From assembly GCA_020851995.1 (NCBI GenBank), contig JADZBO010000158.1, positions 25,996-89,995 on the forward strand: 64,000 nt of DNA. The letters run 5' to 3'. The stretch is from Burkholderiaceae bacterium (lineage in GTDB: Bacteria > Pseudomonadota > Gammaproteobacteria > Burkholderiales > Burkholderiaceae_B). The stretch's first letter is position 1; the number at the start of each line of letters is the position of its first letter. Under the pieces are notes generated by a model. It did no database searches, had not been told where the DNA came from, and saw only the letters and a program-made list of their open reading frames with translations. This document shows, piece after piece, positions 62,698-64,000 of the stretch. The position numbers and the translations under genes were made by a program.

Positions 62698-63477
62698 TTA
62701 CTGAATCTTCGCTTTTTCGCGCAGATCCGCCTGGTAGGCGGCGAGCACTTGCTGGCGCATCATTTCCTCGAGTTGCGGGCGAACCTGCGCCAGCGGTGGG
62801 AATTCGACCGGGCGCGCGTCTACGACCTCGATGACGTGCCACCCGAACTGGCTTTGCACGGGTTTGTCGGCGAGCTTGCCCTTGCCGGTTGCCTTGACGG
62901 CGTTGGCGAAGGGTTCGACGTAGTTTGTCGCCGGCGCCCAACCGAGATCGCCACCCTTTTCGGCACTGCCAGGATCCTTGGAGTTTTTCTTGGCGAGGTC
63001 TTCAAATTTCGCGGACTTGTTGTTCAGCTGATTCTGAAGATCGTTGGCGGTTTTTTCGTCTTCGACCAGAATGTGACGAACCTGGTACTCAAGCACGCCT
63101 TCCTGTTGCTTTTTCAGCTTGTCGTACTCGGCAGTGATCGCCGCGTCGGTAACGGGGTTCTTCTTGAGGTAGTCCGCCATCAGCGCGCGCACCAGGATGC
63201 CCTGGCGTGCGAGTTCGAGTTCGGTCGCAATGGCAGGATCCTTGCCCACCAGGTTTGCTTTTTCGGCAGCCTGCACCATGACCTGACGGTTGATGAGTTC
63301 CTGCTTCACTTGTTCACGGAGCTGGGGCGAATCGCTTGCGCCCTGGGAAACCAGCAACTGGATGAACTGGTCCATGCTTTTTTGCGTGATCGCCTTGCCG
63401 TTGACGGTCGCGATGTTCTGGGCGTGGATCGGCGCAGCAATCGCCATCGCGGCTGCCAGCATGAGAAGACGTTTCAT
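62698..63477 (-). CDS. Periplasmic PpiC/parvulin peptidyl-prolyl isomerase
   Basis: Signal peptide MKRLLMLAAAMAIAAPIHA; VRHILVEDEKTANDL...FEDLAKKNSKDPGSAEKGGDLGWA...SQFGWHVIEVVD. Confidence 0.95.
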   Translation of the reverse strand: MKRLLMLAAAMAIAAPIHAQNIATVNGKAITQKSMDQFIQLLVSQGASDSPQLREQVKQELINRQVMVQAAEKANLVGKDPAIATELELARQGILVRALMADYLKKNPVTDAAITAEYDKLKKQQEGVLEYQVRHILVEDEKTANDLQNQLNNKSAKFEDLAKKNSKDPGSAEKGGDLGWAPATNYVEPFANAVKATGKGKLADKPVQSQFGWHVIEVVDARPVEFPPLAQVRPQLEEMMRQQVLAAYQADLREKAKIQ

Positions 63478-63749
63478 GGATTTCCTTTGGAGTGCGCCCG
63501 AGTCGTCAACGCAAGTGCGTGAATCGGGAAGGGGATTAAATCGCGCAAAAGATCATACACCAGACGGTGTTGCGCAATCATCGTCTGGTTATTGAAACAA
63601 TCGGCCACAATCGTGACCCGGAAATGGCTGGCGCCGCCGGCGCTACCGGCATGGCCTGCATGCAGATGGGAGTCGTCGACGACTTCGAGAACAACCGGAT
63701 TGAGCGCCTGGAGCCGCTGGGTGAGCAACTGCTGGTGAGGGTTGCTCAT
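63474..63749 (-). CDS. BolA family protein
   Basis: VVLEVVDDSHLHAGHAGSAGGASHFRVTIVADCFNNQTMIAQHRLVYDLL. Confidence 0.92.
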   Translation of the reverse strand: MSNPHQQLLTQRLQALNPVVLEVVDDSHLHAGHAGSAGGASHFRVTIVADCFNNQTMIAQHRLVYDLLRDLIPFPIHALALTTRAHSKGNP

Positions 63750-64000
63750 GCTTTGCCCTTTTCAGTGTGGCCGGTGTCGTCCTTGTGCTCAATGTGGCGA
63801 CCGAGCCAGACCGACTGCGCAATCACAAACACGATGAGCAGTCCCATCAGGCCGAATACCTTGAAATTGACCCATTGCGTTTCGGTGAACATGCCCGAGA
63901 ATGCAACGAACAGGTTGAGCCCGCCCGCAGCAAGAAAGAACGTTGCCCAGCTGACGCTGAGCCTGGCCCAGGCCTGAGCCGGCATCGCGATCTTTTCGCC
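63746..64000 (-). CDS. yciB: Septation protein A / YciB family, C-terminal part (5' end beyond window)
   Basis: ARLSVSWATFFLAAGGLNLFVAFSGMFTETQWVNFKVFGLMGLLIVFVIAQ; overlaps bolA start by 4 bp. Confidence 0.9.
   Translation of the reverse strand, partial: GEKIAMPAQAWARLSVSWATFFLAAGGLNLFVAFSGMFTETQWVNFKVFGLMGLLIVFVIAQSVWLGRHIEHKDDTGHTEKGKA

Overview
This window is a GC-rich chromosomal segment that looks like Burkholderiales (Alcaligenaceae/Bordetella-like by gene order; a qualitative inference). It is mostly conserved housekeeping blocks: the 3' end of a respiratory nitrate reductase operon (narG end, narH, narJ, narI, PpiC-type isomerase), fumC with an aquaporin, and a TetR-regulated DevBCA/HlyD-type tripartite ABC exporter with its own outer-membrane factor. 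Further blocks are tRNA-Ser, qor, tpiA, secG and tRNA-Leu, a complete 14-gene complex I operon (nuoA-N), serB, mfd, ispD-ispF, an OmpR/EnvZ-like two-component pair, a fused tsaB-rimI gene, udg4, lplT, smc-zipA-ligA, and ppiC-bolA-yciB (yciB truncated by the window end). About 12.4 kb of envelope, lipid and transport genes lies between tRNA-Leu(GAG) and nuoA. These include SH3b, alkaline-ceramidase-like, double META, glycine-zipper, orphan SBP, SHOCT, LapA-like, AI-2E, a large alpha/beta hydrolase, Bug/TctC, asparaginase, thioesterase and porin genes. I saw no transposase, integrase, phage, CRISPR array or rRNA gene. I did not find a clearly new multi-gene system. The best second-look items are the tRNA-Leu/nuoA interval, the TsaB-RimI fusion, several short tandem repeats in intergenic DNA, palindromic operator candidates (TetR, porin), and a TM/SGNH/DUF535 cluster with a possible frameshift.
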